DNA of 16,040 nt from JBEKYD01 sp049509915 (lineage in GTDB: Bacteria > Acidobacteriota > Terriglobia > Bryobacterales > Bryobacteraceae), in the NCBI GenBank assembly GCA_049509915.1, contig JBEKZL010000196.1, positions 1-16,040 of the forward strand. Direction: 5' to 3'. A program made the position numbers and the translations under genes. Positions 1-6,701 of the stretch are shown here, one piece after another; position 1 is the stretch's first letter, and each line of letters opens with the position of its first letter. The notes under the pieces are model-generated. The model was given only the letters and a program-made list of their open reading frames with translations. It did no database searches and was not told where the DNA came from.

Positions 1-606
1 GCGCACAGCATGGGCATTCGCAACCTGATCTGCATTACCGGCGATCCGCCCCGCATGGGCGCATATCCCGACGCCACGGCGGTTTTCGATGTGGACGCCA
101 TCGGGCTGGTGAACATCGTCCGTAACCTCAACCACGGTCTGGATATCGGGGGCAATCCCATAGGTTCGGAAACGGCCCTGCTAATCGGCGTGGGCGCCAA
201 TCCCGGCGCGATGAATATGGACGAGGAAATCCGCCGTTTCGACTGGAAAGTGGAAGCCGGCGCCGAATACGTGGTCACCCAGCCCGTCTTCGACCTCAAG
301 CTCTTGGAAGCGTTTTTGAAGCGCATCGCTCATGTCAAGATACCGGTGGTGTGCGGTGTCTGGCCGCTTACCAGTTACCGGAACGCCGAGTTCATGGTGA
401 ATGAGCTGCGCGTTCCCGTGCCCGAAGAATTCATGGAACGCATGCGCCGCGTCGACAACGCTGAGATGTCGCGCCAGGAAGGCGTCGCGATTGCCAGAGA
501 AATGGTCGAGCGCATCCGCCCGCTGGTGGCCGGCGTGCAGCTCAGCGCGCCCTTCGGCCGCTACCAGATGGCGCTCGACGTCGCCGAGGCGATCGGGCCC
601 CGCTAA
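1..606 (+). CDS. Methylenetetrahydrofolate reductase domain, C-terminal part (5' end outside window)
   Basis: The frame is open from base 1 (Ala-His-Ser precede the first visible Met at base 10), so this is the C-terminal ~200 residues of a longer protein. Visible family signatures are ICITGDPP followed by MGAYPDATAVFDVDAIGLV, then LLIGVGANPGA, and EIRRFDWKVEAGAEYVVTQPVFD, which build the FAD/folate-binding TIM barrel. The enzyme reduces 5,10-methylene-THF to 5-methyl-THF for methionine synthesis in the cytoplasm. The GDPP...YPDATAVFDVDAIGL wording resembles the reductase half of bifunctional homocysteine S-methyltransferase/MTHFR proteins (Bacillus YitJ type) more than stand-alone MetF. The methyltransferase half would lie upstream and cannot be seen, so that is inference. 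It ends in TAA 11 bases before the threonylcarbamoyl-AMP synthase gene, suggesting co-transcription. Confidence 0.9.
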   Translation, partial: AHSMGIRNLICITGDPPRMGAYPDATAVFDVDAIGLVNIVRNLNHGLDIGGNPIGSETALLIGVGANPGAMNMDEEIRRFDWKVEAGAEYVVTQPVFDLKLLEAFLKRIAHVKIPVVCGVWPLTSYRNAEFMVNELRVPVPEEFMERMRRVDNAEMSRQEGVAIAREMVERIRPLVAGVQLSAPFGRYQMALDVAEAIGPR

Positions 607-617
607 CAATCTCACCC

Positions 618-1253
618 ATGGCTACCGACCTTGTCGAAATCGACCTCGAAAAACCGCAAGCGGACGTGCTCGATCGCGCCGCCTCCGCCCTGCGCCGCGG
701 CCGGGTGGTGGCGATCCCCACCGATTCGTTGTATTCGCTGGTTGCGGACCCGTTCAATTTGCGCGCTGTGGCCCAGGTATTTGAAGCCAAAGGCCGTGAA
801 TCGCAGCGGTCCCTGCCGATTCTGGTGCGCGATACGCTGATGGCGGAGGAATACGCCGGCCAGTTGAACAACCGGTTTTTCCTGCTGGCGCGCCGTTTCT
901 GGCCCGGCCCGCTCACCATCATCGTGCCGGCTTCCGCCAAGGTGCCACTCAAAGTCACCGGCAACACCGGCCGGCTCGCCTTACGCCAGTCGCGCTCCGC
1001 CGTCGCCGACCAGTTGCTAGGTGTGCTGAATCAACCCCTGGTCGCCACCAGCGCAAACATCTCCGGCCGCCCCACTTGCCGCAGTGGCATCGAAGTATTC
1101 GGCACCATGGACGGACGCGTGGACCTGGTGCTTGATGGCGGGTCCTGCCTCTCGGTGGGCGCCACCACGGTCGATATCACCGAGCCCTACTGGAAGATCA
1201 TCCGCGAAGGATCGATCCCGGAAAAAGAAATCGCCGAATGCCTGCGCTCCTAG
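618..1253 (+). CDS. L-threonylcarbamoyladenylate synthase (YrdC/Sua5 family)
   Basis: A 211-residue protein of the short YrdC-only form, without the C-terminal Sua5 domain. It makes threonylcarbamoyl-AMP from threonine, bicarbonate and ATP, the first step of the t6A modification at position 37 of ANN-decoding tRNAs. Family motifs in order: IPTDSLYSL (residues 33-41, canonical PTDT-Y-L region), FEAKGR (55-60, the basic K-x-R element), FWPGPLT (94-100), RLALRQS (119-125), ATSANISG (143-150), GATTVDIT (181-188) and IIREGSI (194-200). Ser replaces the usual Thr and Gly in the first motif. No clear Shine-Dalgarno precedes the ATG, which lies 11 bases after the preceding stop, so translational coupling is likely. 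The fluoride channel gene follows after only 4 bases. Confidence 0.9.
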   Translation: MATDLVEIDLEKPQADVLDRAASALRRGRVVAIPTDSLYSLVADPFNLRAVAQVFEAKGRESQRSLPILVRDTLMAEEYAGQLNNRFFLLARRFWPGPLTIIVPASAKVPLKVTGNTGRLALRQSRSAVADQLLGVLNQPLVATSANISGRPTCRSGIEVFGTMDGRVDLVLDGGSCLSVGATTVDITEPYWKIIREGSIPEKEIAECLRS

Positions 1254-1257
1254 CAAT

Positions 1258-1626
1258 ATGAAGTACCTGCTGGTGATGCTGGGCGGAGGCTTCGGTTCGT
1301 TGGCGCGTTACCTGGCCGGCACTGCCATCATGACGCGCTACGGCGGCCGCTTCCCATTTGGTACGCTGGCCGTCAACGTGACCGGCTGCTTCCTGATCGG
1401 CTTGCTCATGACCTATTTCACCGAGCGGCTGCCCCCTTCCACCTACTGGCGGCCGCTGCTGGTGGTCGGCTTTCTGGGCGGCTACACCACTTTTTCCAGT
1501 TTCGAATGGGAAACCTACTCGGCCGCGCGCGACGGAGGGTTTTGGCTGGCCCTGCTCAATCTAGCCGGCAGCGTGACCCTCGGATACACCGCGGTCTGGC
1601 TGGGCGCCGCTCTTGCGCGCCGATAA
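1258..1626 (+). CDS. crcB: Fluoride ion channel/exporter CrcB (Fluc family)
   Basis: A 122-residue, four-helix inner-membrane protein; dual-topology dimers of this family let F- leave the cell. Visible hallmarks are GGGFGSLARYL (residues 9-19), FPFGTLAVNVTGCFLIGLL (32-50, with the conserved pore Asn at 40) and GFLGGYTTFSSFEWET (71-86), holding the TTFSSF signature and the two Phe of the fluoride pathway (F79, F82). Helices are roughly 3-24, 33-55, 65-90 and 95-119. The reading frame extends further upstream inside the previous gene, but the ATG at 1258 gives exactly the family N-terminus and lies 4 bases after the preceding TAG. There is no Shine-Dalgarno and no room for a fluoride riboswitch directly in front, so expression probably follows the upstream genes. 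Confidence 0.93.
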   Translation: MKYLLVMLGGGFGSLARYLAGTAIMTRYGGRFPFGTLAVNVTGCFLIGLLMTYFTERLPPSTYWRPLLVVGFLGGYTTFSSFEWETYSAARDGGFWLALLNLAGSVTLGYTAVWLGAALARR

Positions 1627-1688
1627 CGGCAGCTCGACTCGATACTGTCCTTCGCCGATCAAGACACCGCATTGTCAATAGACAGATC

Positions 1689-1714
1689 CGCGGCCGACGC
1701 GGTGTGAGGCCGCG
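1689..1714. repeat. 7-bp perfect inverted repeat after crcB
   Basis: CGCGGCC (1689-1695) and GGCCGCG (1708-1714) flank a 12-base loop within the 169-base gap between crcB and the first TonB-dependent receptor. It could be part of a transcription end for the upstream run, but no T tract follows. The gap also holds ATTGTCA twice (1671-1677 and 1749-1755); no convincing -35/-10 pair was found with either copy. Confidence 0.3.
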
Positions 1715-1795
1715 TACGTCCCTGATTCCTTAACGAATTAGTCATGCCATTGTCACATGCCGCACGTACCCTGAACAGAGGTTAAAAACAAAACA

Positions 1796-4357
1796 ATGTG
1801 GGGTTCGTTAACGGTCAGGGTTAGTGTTCTTGTCGTCGGCGTATGGCTAGGCGCCGCTGGATTGAGCCAACTTCACGCCCAGCAGAGCGGAACGATTTCC
1901 GGGACGGTACTGGACCAGGCTGGAAAGCCCATTCAAGATGCTGTGGTGGAGCTGAAGAGCGATTCTGCCGGGGCCTCTCGCAATTCGATTAGCGACGCGG
2001 AAGGAAAGTTCCAGGCTTCGGATCTTGCGGTCGGAAGCTACTCGATTCGAGTCTCAGCGCCAGGTTTCGCCTTGGCCACTCGCTCCGGTGGACAAGTCAC
2101 CGCAGGCGCAACCCTGGACGTTCCTATCACCATGTCGGTGGAGTCGGTGTCGACCTCGGTTACGGTCAACGAAACCATATCGATGGCCGCCGTGACGGCG
2201 CCGGCGGGCAACACACTCGAGGCGGTATCGGCCAAGACAGAAGTCAGTTCGGAGTTTATCAAGGACTTCATGTCGCCGCTGGCCGATTACGCCGAATACG
2301 TGAATTATGCGCCCGGCACGTTTAGCATCAACCCCAACGGGATCGGACTTGGCCAAGGCAAGACTTTCTTCCGCGGTTTCCAGGACGGACAATACACCAT
2401 GACGTTCGATGGGATTCCGTTCGAGGATACCAACACGCCGACGCACCATTCCTGGGCGAATTTTCCGAGCGGCTGGACCGACGCCGTCGATTTCGACCGC
2501 AGTTCAGGTCTCTCCTCGAATTTCGGCCCCACCAACTTCGGCGGGTCGATCAATCTGAAGTCGCCGCAACTGTTTCCCGATCCCGACATTCTCGGGACTA
2601 TCACCTATGGCTCCTGGAATACGCGCATGCTGTCGCTCGACGGCGATAGCGGATTCTTTGGCCCCGGCAGCCGCAACAGCTTCCTGTGGGACATCCAGCA
2701 ACTGCTGTCGGACGGATATCAAACCTACAACCGTCAGAAGCGAGTGGCGGGATACGGCAAATACCAATACCGGGTCTCCGATCGCAGTTCCCTCACGTTG
2801 TACGGCGGCCTGGTCGACATTTGGACCAACACTCCGAACACCACCACTCCCACCCGCGCGCAAGTCGCGCAGTTCGGCGATAACTTCCTGCTGGACGGCA
2901 CGCCATTTCTTTCGAACGGCACGCCGGACCCCTATTATTACGGCTACGACACTTATCACGTGCAGACCGATTTCGAATACGCCGCCTACAATGCCGATCT
3001 AGGAGGCGGGTGGAAGTTCGACACAAAACTCTACACGACGCGCTACTGGAACAAGCAGTTCTACCAGAATGGCGGCACCGTCAACCTCACCTCCAGCAAA
3101 CCGAGCGGCGTCGACAAGCTCAACGGATATCGGCATGCCGGGGACGAAGCGATTCTGAGTAAGGAATCCAAGTGGGGCGTCTTCCGCACGGGCGTCTGGT
3201 ACGACTGGGCTTACACGGACCGTTATCAGGTCCCGTCCAACATCCTGACTCAGCTCGACACGCCCCTTGGGAACTTCCATGAGCATTTCATCACTCAGTC
3301 CACCCAGCCGTTCGCCGAATTCGAATGGCACCCGGCGCCGAGATTCGTCGTCACGGTAGGCGTTAAGGACGCGAACTATGAAATGACGCTCAATCAGTAT
3401 CAGGATAATGGGAAGACCGTGGGCTGCCTGGGCGGTAAAGCGTCCACTGACCCGACGACCGGGGCACCGATCTGCATTGGCGGCGCCGCGTTCGTCACCC
3501 ACTCGATCAACTACAACAACTGGTTGCCGAATGTCGCGTCCCGTTATTACCTAAAGAGCAGTTGGTCGGTTTATGCGCAGTGGGCCGAGGGCAGCATTAT
3601 TCCGCCCAGCGCGGTCTTCGACGTGCCGAACGCGCAGGTTCTGGTGCCGCCCACGCCGACTCTGGCCAAGACTTATCAGATCGGCTCGGTGATGAAGCAC
3701 CGCCGCTGGACTCTCGATGCCGACGCCTACTACGTCCATTTCCAGAACGCCTACGATAGCTACACCGATCCCACCACCACCGAATCCGTCTTTGTCGCGA
3801 CCGGGCCCACCAATACCAAAGGTGTTGAAGCGGAAAGCAACATCATAATCGGCCGGGGATTCTCGGCGTACGTCAACGGCACATTGGGTTCGGCAAAATA
3901 TCAAACGGGCGCCAACTTTCCCAACGGCGGTCTCTGGGTGGCCGACACGCCAAAAAACGTCGAAACCGTCAGCCTGTTGTGGCGCCACAAAGACTGGGAT
4001 GTCGGCCTGGTCGAAAAGCGCGTCGGCACGCTGTACAACGACAACGCCACGCTCAACTACCTGATCAATGGGGCCATGATTCCCTTCCCGGTGGACCAGG
4101 CCATTAAGATCGATCCGTTCAATGTTGTGAACGTGTTCCTGAATTATACAGTCAAGAGCGGATCCTGGCTGCGCGGAAGCAAAATCGGCCTGGCGGTCAA
4201 CAATCTCGCCAACAGCCACAACCTGGTTGGAGTCACACCCGCTGTCACCCCGACGCTGTCCGCGCCCTACGTGCAGAATCCCAGCGATCTGCTGAATCTG
4301 CTGCCCGGACGGAGCGTCATGGTGACGTTCACCGCGGGCTTCGCGCCCCGGCGATAA
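1796..4357 (+). CDS. TonB-dependent outer-membrane receptor with N-terminal carboxypeptidase-regulatory-like domain
   Basis: An 853-residue precursor. Residues 1-28 form a signal peptide ending near LHA|QQ. Residues ~31-113 are a carboxypeptidase-regulatory-like beta-sandwich (GTISGTVLDQAGKPIQDAVVEL...SYSIRVSAPGF). The plug covers roughly 145-256, with the typical FFRGFQDGQYTMTFDGIPFED (191-211) and FGPTNFGGSINLKS (243-256). The remainder is an aromatic-rich 22-strand-type barrel. Such receptors take up large or scarce ligands, such as metal chelates or oligosaccharides, using TonB-ExbBD energy; the ligand cannot be read from the sequence. The C-terminus is MVTFTAGFAPRR, so the usual terminal aromatic residue is followed by four extra residues. 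An AGAGG element (1777-1781) lies 14 bases before the ATG, a rather long spacing. The gene is convergent with the chemoreceptor, with 33 bases between them and no clear hairpin terminator. Confidence 0.88.
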   Translation: MWGSLTVRVSVLVVGVWLGAAGLSQLHAQQSGTISGTVLDQAGKPIQDAVVELKSDSAGASRNSISDAEGKFQASDLAVGSYSIRVSAPGFALATRSGGQVTAGATLDVPITMSVESVSTSVTVNETISMAAVTAPAGNTLEAVSAKTEVSSEFIKDFMSPLADYAEYVNYAPGTFSINPNGIGLGQGKTFFRGFQDGQYTMTFDGIPFEDTNTPTHHSWANFPSGWTDAVDFDRSSGLSSNFGPTNFGGSINLKSPQLFPDPDILGTITYGSWNTRMLSLDGDSGFFGPGSRNSFLWDIQQLLSDGYQTYNRQKRVAGYGKYQYRVSDRSSLTLYGGLVDIWTNTPNTTTPTRAQVAQFGDNFLLDGTPFLSNGTPDPYYYGYDTYHVQTDFEYAAYNADLGGGWKFDTKLYTTRYWNKQFYQNGGTVNLTSSKPSGVDKLNGYRHAGDEAILSKESKWGVFRTGVWYDWAYTDRYQVPSNILTQLDTPLGNFHEHFITQSTQPFAEFEWHPAPRFVVTVGVKDANYEMTLNQYQDNGKTVGCLGGKASTDPTTGAPICIGGAAFVTHSINYNNWLPNVASRYYLKSSWSVYAQWAEGSIIPPSAVFDVPNAQVLVPPTPTLAKTYQIGSVMKHRRWTLDADAYYVHFQNAYDSYTDPTTTESVFVATGPTNTKGVEAESNIIIGRGFSAYVNGTLGSAKYQTGANFPNGGLWVADTPKNVETVSLLWRHKDWDVGLVEKRVGTLYNDNATLNYLINGAMIPFPVDQAIKIDPFNVVNVFLNYTVKSGSWLRGSKIGLAVNNLANSHNLVGVTPAVTPTLSAPYVQNPSDLLNLLPGRSVMVTFTAGFAPRR

Positions 4358-4390
4358 TGCCAGGAAGGTCGCCCGCCCACGCTGCTTTCC

Positions 4391-5851
4391 TTACCCGGCA
4401 CTGGCGCCCACCAGCGCTTCCAGCTTCCGCGATCCGGACCGAAGCGCCTCGGCTTGCGCGGTCATCTGTTCACCCGAAGCGGCGGTTTCTTCGGCGCCCG
4501 CCGCCGTTTGCTGGGTGGTTTGCCCGAGCTGGGTGACTGCCTTGGCGATCTGATCGATGCCGCGGGTATGCTCGTCGGTGGCGGTCCGTACCTGGTCGAC
4601 CAGGCTTTTCACCTCTTTGGACCGCGTCACGATGAGTCGCACCAGGTCGCTGAGCTTCTCGAGCTTCACGCCGCCGTCTCGCGAGCGGACGATCGACTGC
4701 TCGATCAGCCCTTCGGTGTCTTTCGCCGCCTGTCCGCAGCGTCCGGCGAGGTTGCGCACTTCCTCGGCCACCACCGCGAATCCCATGCCGGCCTCGCCGG
4801 CTCGCGCGGCTTCTACCGCCGCGTTCAAGGCGAGAATGTTGGTCTGAAAAGCGATCTCGTCGATGACCTTGATAATCTTCGAGATCCCACTACTCGATTG
4901 GGATATCAATGCCATCGAGGAGATCATTTCCTGCAATGCGGCGGTTCCCGCTTGGGTTGCCTGGTCTACCTCGGACATCAGTTGGGCCGCCGTCCGGGTG
5001 CGCTCCTGGCTCTGCTGCGTAATCGCCGCCACCTGTTCGGCCGCCGCGGAGGTTTCCTCGAGCGATGCGGCCTGTTCGGATGCCGCCTGTGCGAGTGATT
5101 GTGCCTGGGAGCCAATCTGGGCGGAGGTACCGGCGACCTGGTCGGCGCTTCGGCGAAGGTCGGCGGCAAGCTCGGTCAACCCCCAACCCATGCGCCGGAT
5201 AATCACGATGACGACGACGCCGGCGACCGCGATGACCGCCCCGAAAGCGATCTGGAGCACGTACGCCCGCGAGGCAGTGGCGTGAGCGCTGGCAGCCGCC
5301 GTCGCAATGGCCCCATTTTCAATCCCGGTGAGGGTCGACGCGCATTTATCCAGGGCCTCGCCCGCGCTTCGAACCGGACCGTTCCGCAGTTTCGACAAGG
5401 CCTCGGTGTCGCCTCCGGCAGCCATTCGAAACATCTCCTGGTGCAACGCCCGCCAGCCGGGTATCAGCTCTTGAAGGTCCTTCAGCGCACGTCGCTCCGC
5501 CTCGGTCCCGAGCAGGGGCTGGAGTTCATCGGCAATTTGCTGAACCTGCTCGGCGGAATCCTGGAGCAACTTCTCAGACCTGGTCAGGTCCCCGGGCAGT
5601 TTCTCGATCAGCGCGAGCGAAACGCCGCGCGAAGCGAACCGCGCCTTATAGGACGCGGTTCGGATACTTTCGGCGAGCGCCAGCGCCTTGGAGCTCCGGC
5701 TGGAGGTTTCATCCAACGTGCGACCGAGGCCGCTAACCACCCAGAGCGCGAGAAAGCTGGATATGAGGGCAATGGCCAGCATGATCACAATGCTGTAGGT
5801 GATTTTGGCTGTAATCGTCCGGCCACGCCTCCCGGTCTGGCTTGAATTCAT
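4391..5851 (-). CDS. Methyl-accepting chemotaxis protein without a HAMP domain
   Basis: A 486-residue transmembrane chemoreceptor. TM1 is at about 17-42, followed by a periplasmic helical region (~43-195, probably a four-helix-bundle sensor), TM2 (~196-218), and a cytoplasmic coiled-coil signalling domain. The hairpin tip is unmistakable: IDEIAFQTNILALNAAVEAA (330-349), then RAGEAGMGFAVVAEEVRNLA to residue 369. Likely methylation segments are EETSAAAEQ (265-273) and AGAEETAASGEQM (451-463). Only a short linker (MGWGLTELAADLRRS...) separates TM2 from the methylation region, so a standard ~50-residue HAMP is absent. There is no NWETF-like CheR/CheB tether at the C-terminus (VGASAG). An AAGGA ribosome-binding element lies about 11 bases before the ATG. 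The gene is probably transcribed from the sigma-28-like promoter upstream rather than with the two-component genes. Confidence 0.92.
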   Translation of the reverse strand: MNSSQTGRRGRTITAKITYSIVIMLAIALISSFLALWVVSGLGRTLDETSSRSSKALALAESIRTASYKARFASRGVSLALIEKLPGDLTRSEKLLQDSAEQVQQIADELQPLLGTEAERRALKDLQELIPGWRALHQEMFRMAAGGDTEALSKLRNGPVRSAGEALDKCASTLTGIENGAIATAAASAHATASRAYVLQIAFGAVIAVAGVVVIVIIRRMGWGLTELAADLRRSADQVAGTSAQIGSQAQSLAQAASEQAASLEETSAAAEQVAAITQQSQERTRTAAQLMSEVDQATQAGTAALQEMISSMALISQSSSGISKIIKVIDEIAFQTNILALNAAVEAARAGEAGMGFAVVAEEVRNLAGRCGQAAKDTEGLIEQSIVRSRDGGVKLEKLSDLVRLIVTRSKEVKSLVDQVRTATDEHTRGIDQIAKAVTQLGQTTQQTAAGAEETAASGEQMTAQAEALRSGSRKLEALVGASAG

Positions 5852-5963
5852 TGGTTAGCCGTTCCTTTCCGTTTCTGGCAGTACAATCCCAGTGATCCGC
5901 CCGCTGTTGGGCATGCAAGCGCGGCTCTAGGGTGCTTCTGGGAGAGCGTTCCACTATGAGTGT

Positions 5964-5991
5964 CTATCGGCCGGGCGGGCCCGTTTCTTTA
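5964..5991 (-). promoter_or_regulatory. Candidate sigma-28 (FliA) promoter for the chemoreceptor
   Basis: Read on the minus strand, TAAAGAAA begins at 5991 and GCCGATAG at 5971. The TAAA and GCCGATA cores are separated by 16 bases. The well-known flagellar sigma-28 consensus is TAAAGTTT, an 11-base spacer, then GCCGATAA (15 bases between TAAA and GCCGATA). Here the -10 element matches 7 of 8 positions, the TAAAG core of the -35 is intact, and the spacing is one base longer than ideal. A transcript would start near 5955, about 100 bases before the chemoreceptor ATG, in the only sizeable gap upstream of it. A chemoreceptor downstream is the expected kind of sigma-28 target. Confidence 0.6.
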
Positions 5992-6014
5992 GAGGTAGGG
6001 AGGGCTGTCCGGCA

Positions 6015-6701
6015 TCATGGAGAGAAGCGGTAGCCCACGCCGCGCACGGTGTGAATGTGGCGGGGGTTTTGGGGATTGTCTTCCAGCTTCTGGCGAAGCC
6101 AGGCGACGTGCACATCCAGGGTACGGCTGGATACGCCGGGCTGATATTCCCACACGCCCTCCAACAATTCCTCGCGCGAGACGACCTTGCCGCGCCGGTC
6201 GATCAGGTAACGGAGCAAGTCCAATTCCTTGGCGGCGAGGTTGATGGGCAAGCCGTCCTTCAGCACCTCGGCGCGGCCGAAGTGAATGTGGATACGGCCG
6301 AAATCGTACTCTACGACCTGGGGCGGCTTTTCCTTCTTGACGCGGCGCAGCAGGGCATCGACGCGCGCCAGTAGCTCGGGGGGCTCGAAGGGCTTGGTGA
6401 GGTAATCGTCGGCGCCGAGGCGCAGGCCCACCACCCGGTCGGTAAGCTGCGACCTGGCGGTCAACATCAGGATGGCCACGTCTTTGCCGTGCTGGCGCAA
6501 TTGGCGGCACACCTCGAAACCGCTCATTTTCGGCAGCATGACATCAAGCACGATCAGGTCGAAGCGCCCGCTGGCGGCACGCTCCAGGCCCTGGGCGCCG
6601 TCGGGGGCGGTATCGACAATATAGCCTTCGCCAATGAGGAGGTCGGAAAGCGTGAGAGCCACATCGGGTTCATCTTCGACCAGCAGAATACGCGAGTTCA
6701 C
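6015..6701 (-). CDS. OmpR/PhoB-family response regulator transcription factor
   Basis: A 228-residue regulator. The receiver domain (~3-118) holds the acidic pair E9/D10, phospho-acceptor D53 (LIVLDVMLP), T81 and K103 (LTKPF). The winged-helix DNA-binding domain (~130-226) shows LAAKELDLLRYL, VVSREELLEGVW, SRTLDVHVAWLRQKLE and IHTVRGVGYRF, all typical of the OmpR/PhoB group. Phosphorylation by the adjacent kinase should promote dimerisation and promoter binding. The start codon is GTG at 6701-6699, overlapping the kinase stop codon (GTGA), so translation is coupled and the two proteins are clearly partners. Its target genes cannot be read directly; the Spy-like and glycosyltransferase genes upstream are candidates by position. 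Confidence 0.95.
   Translation of the reverse strand: MNSRILLVEDEPDVALTLSDLLIGEGYIVDTAPDGAQGLERAASGRFDLIVLDVMLPKMSGFEVCRQLRQHGKDVAILMLTARSQLTDRVVGLRLGADDYLTKPFEPPELLARVDALLRRVKKEKPPQVVEYDFGRIHIHFGRAEVLKDGLPINLAAKELDLLRYLIDRRGKVVSREELLEGVWEYQPGVSSRTLDVHVAWLRQKLEDNPQNPRHIHTVRGVGYRFSP

Noticed and set aside
1084..1257. Upstream extension of the crcB frame inside the preceding gene
   Set aside because: It overlaps a clearly conserved coding region in another frame, and CrcB proteins start at the MKYLL-like N-terminus found at 1258.
1750..1778. TTGTCA (1750-1755) as a -35 for the first receptor gene
   Set aside because: No -10-like hexamer occurs at 16-18 bases; position 1773 reads GAACAG.
5973..5990. 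GC-rich palindrome CGGGCGGGCCCG followed by TTTCTTT on the plus strand, terminator-like
   Set aside because: No plus-strand gene precedes it, the loop would be only 2 bases, and the same bases are better explained as the spacer and -35 of the minus-strand sigma-28 promoter.
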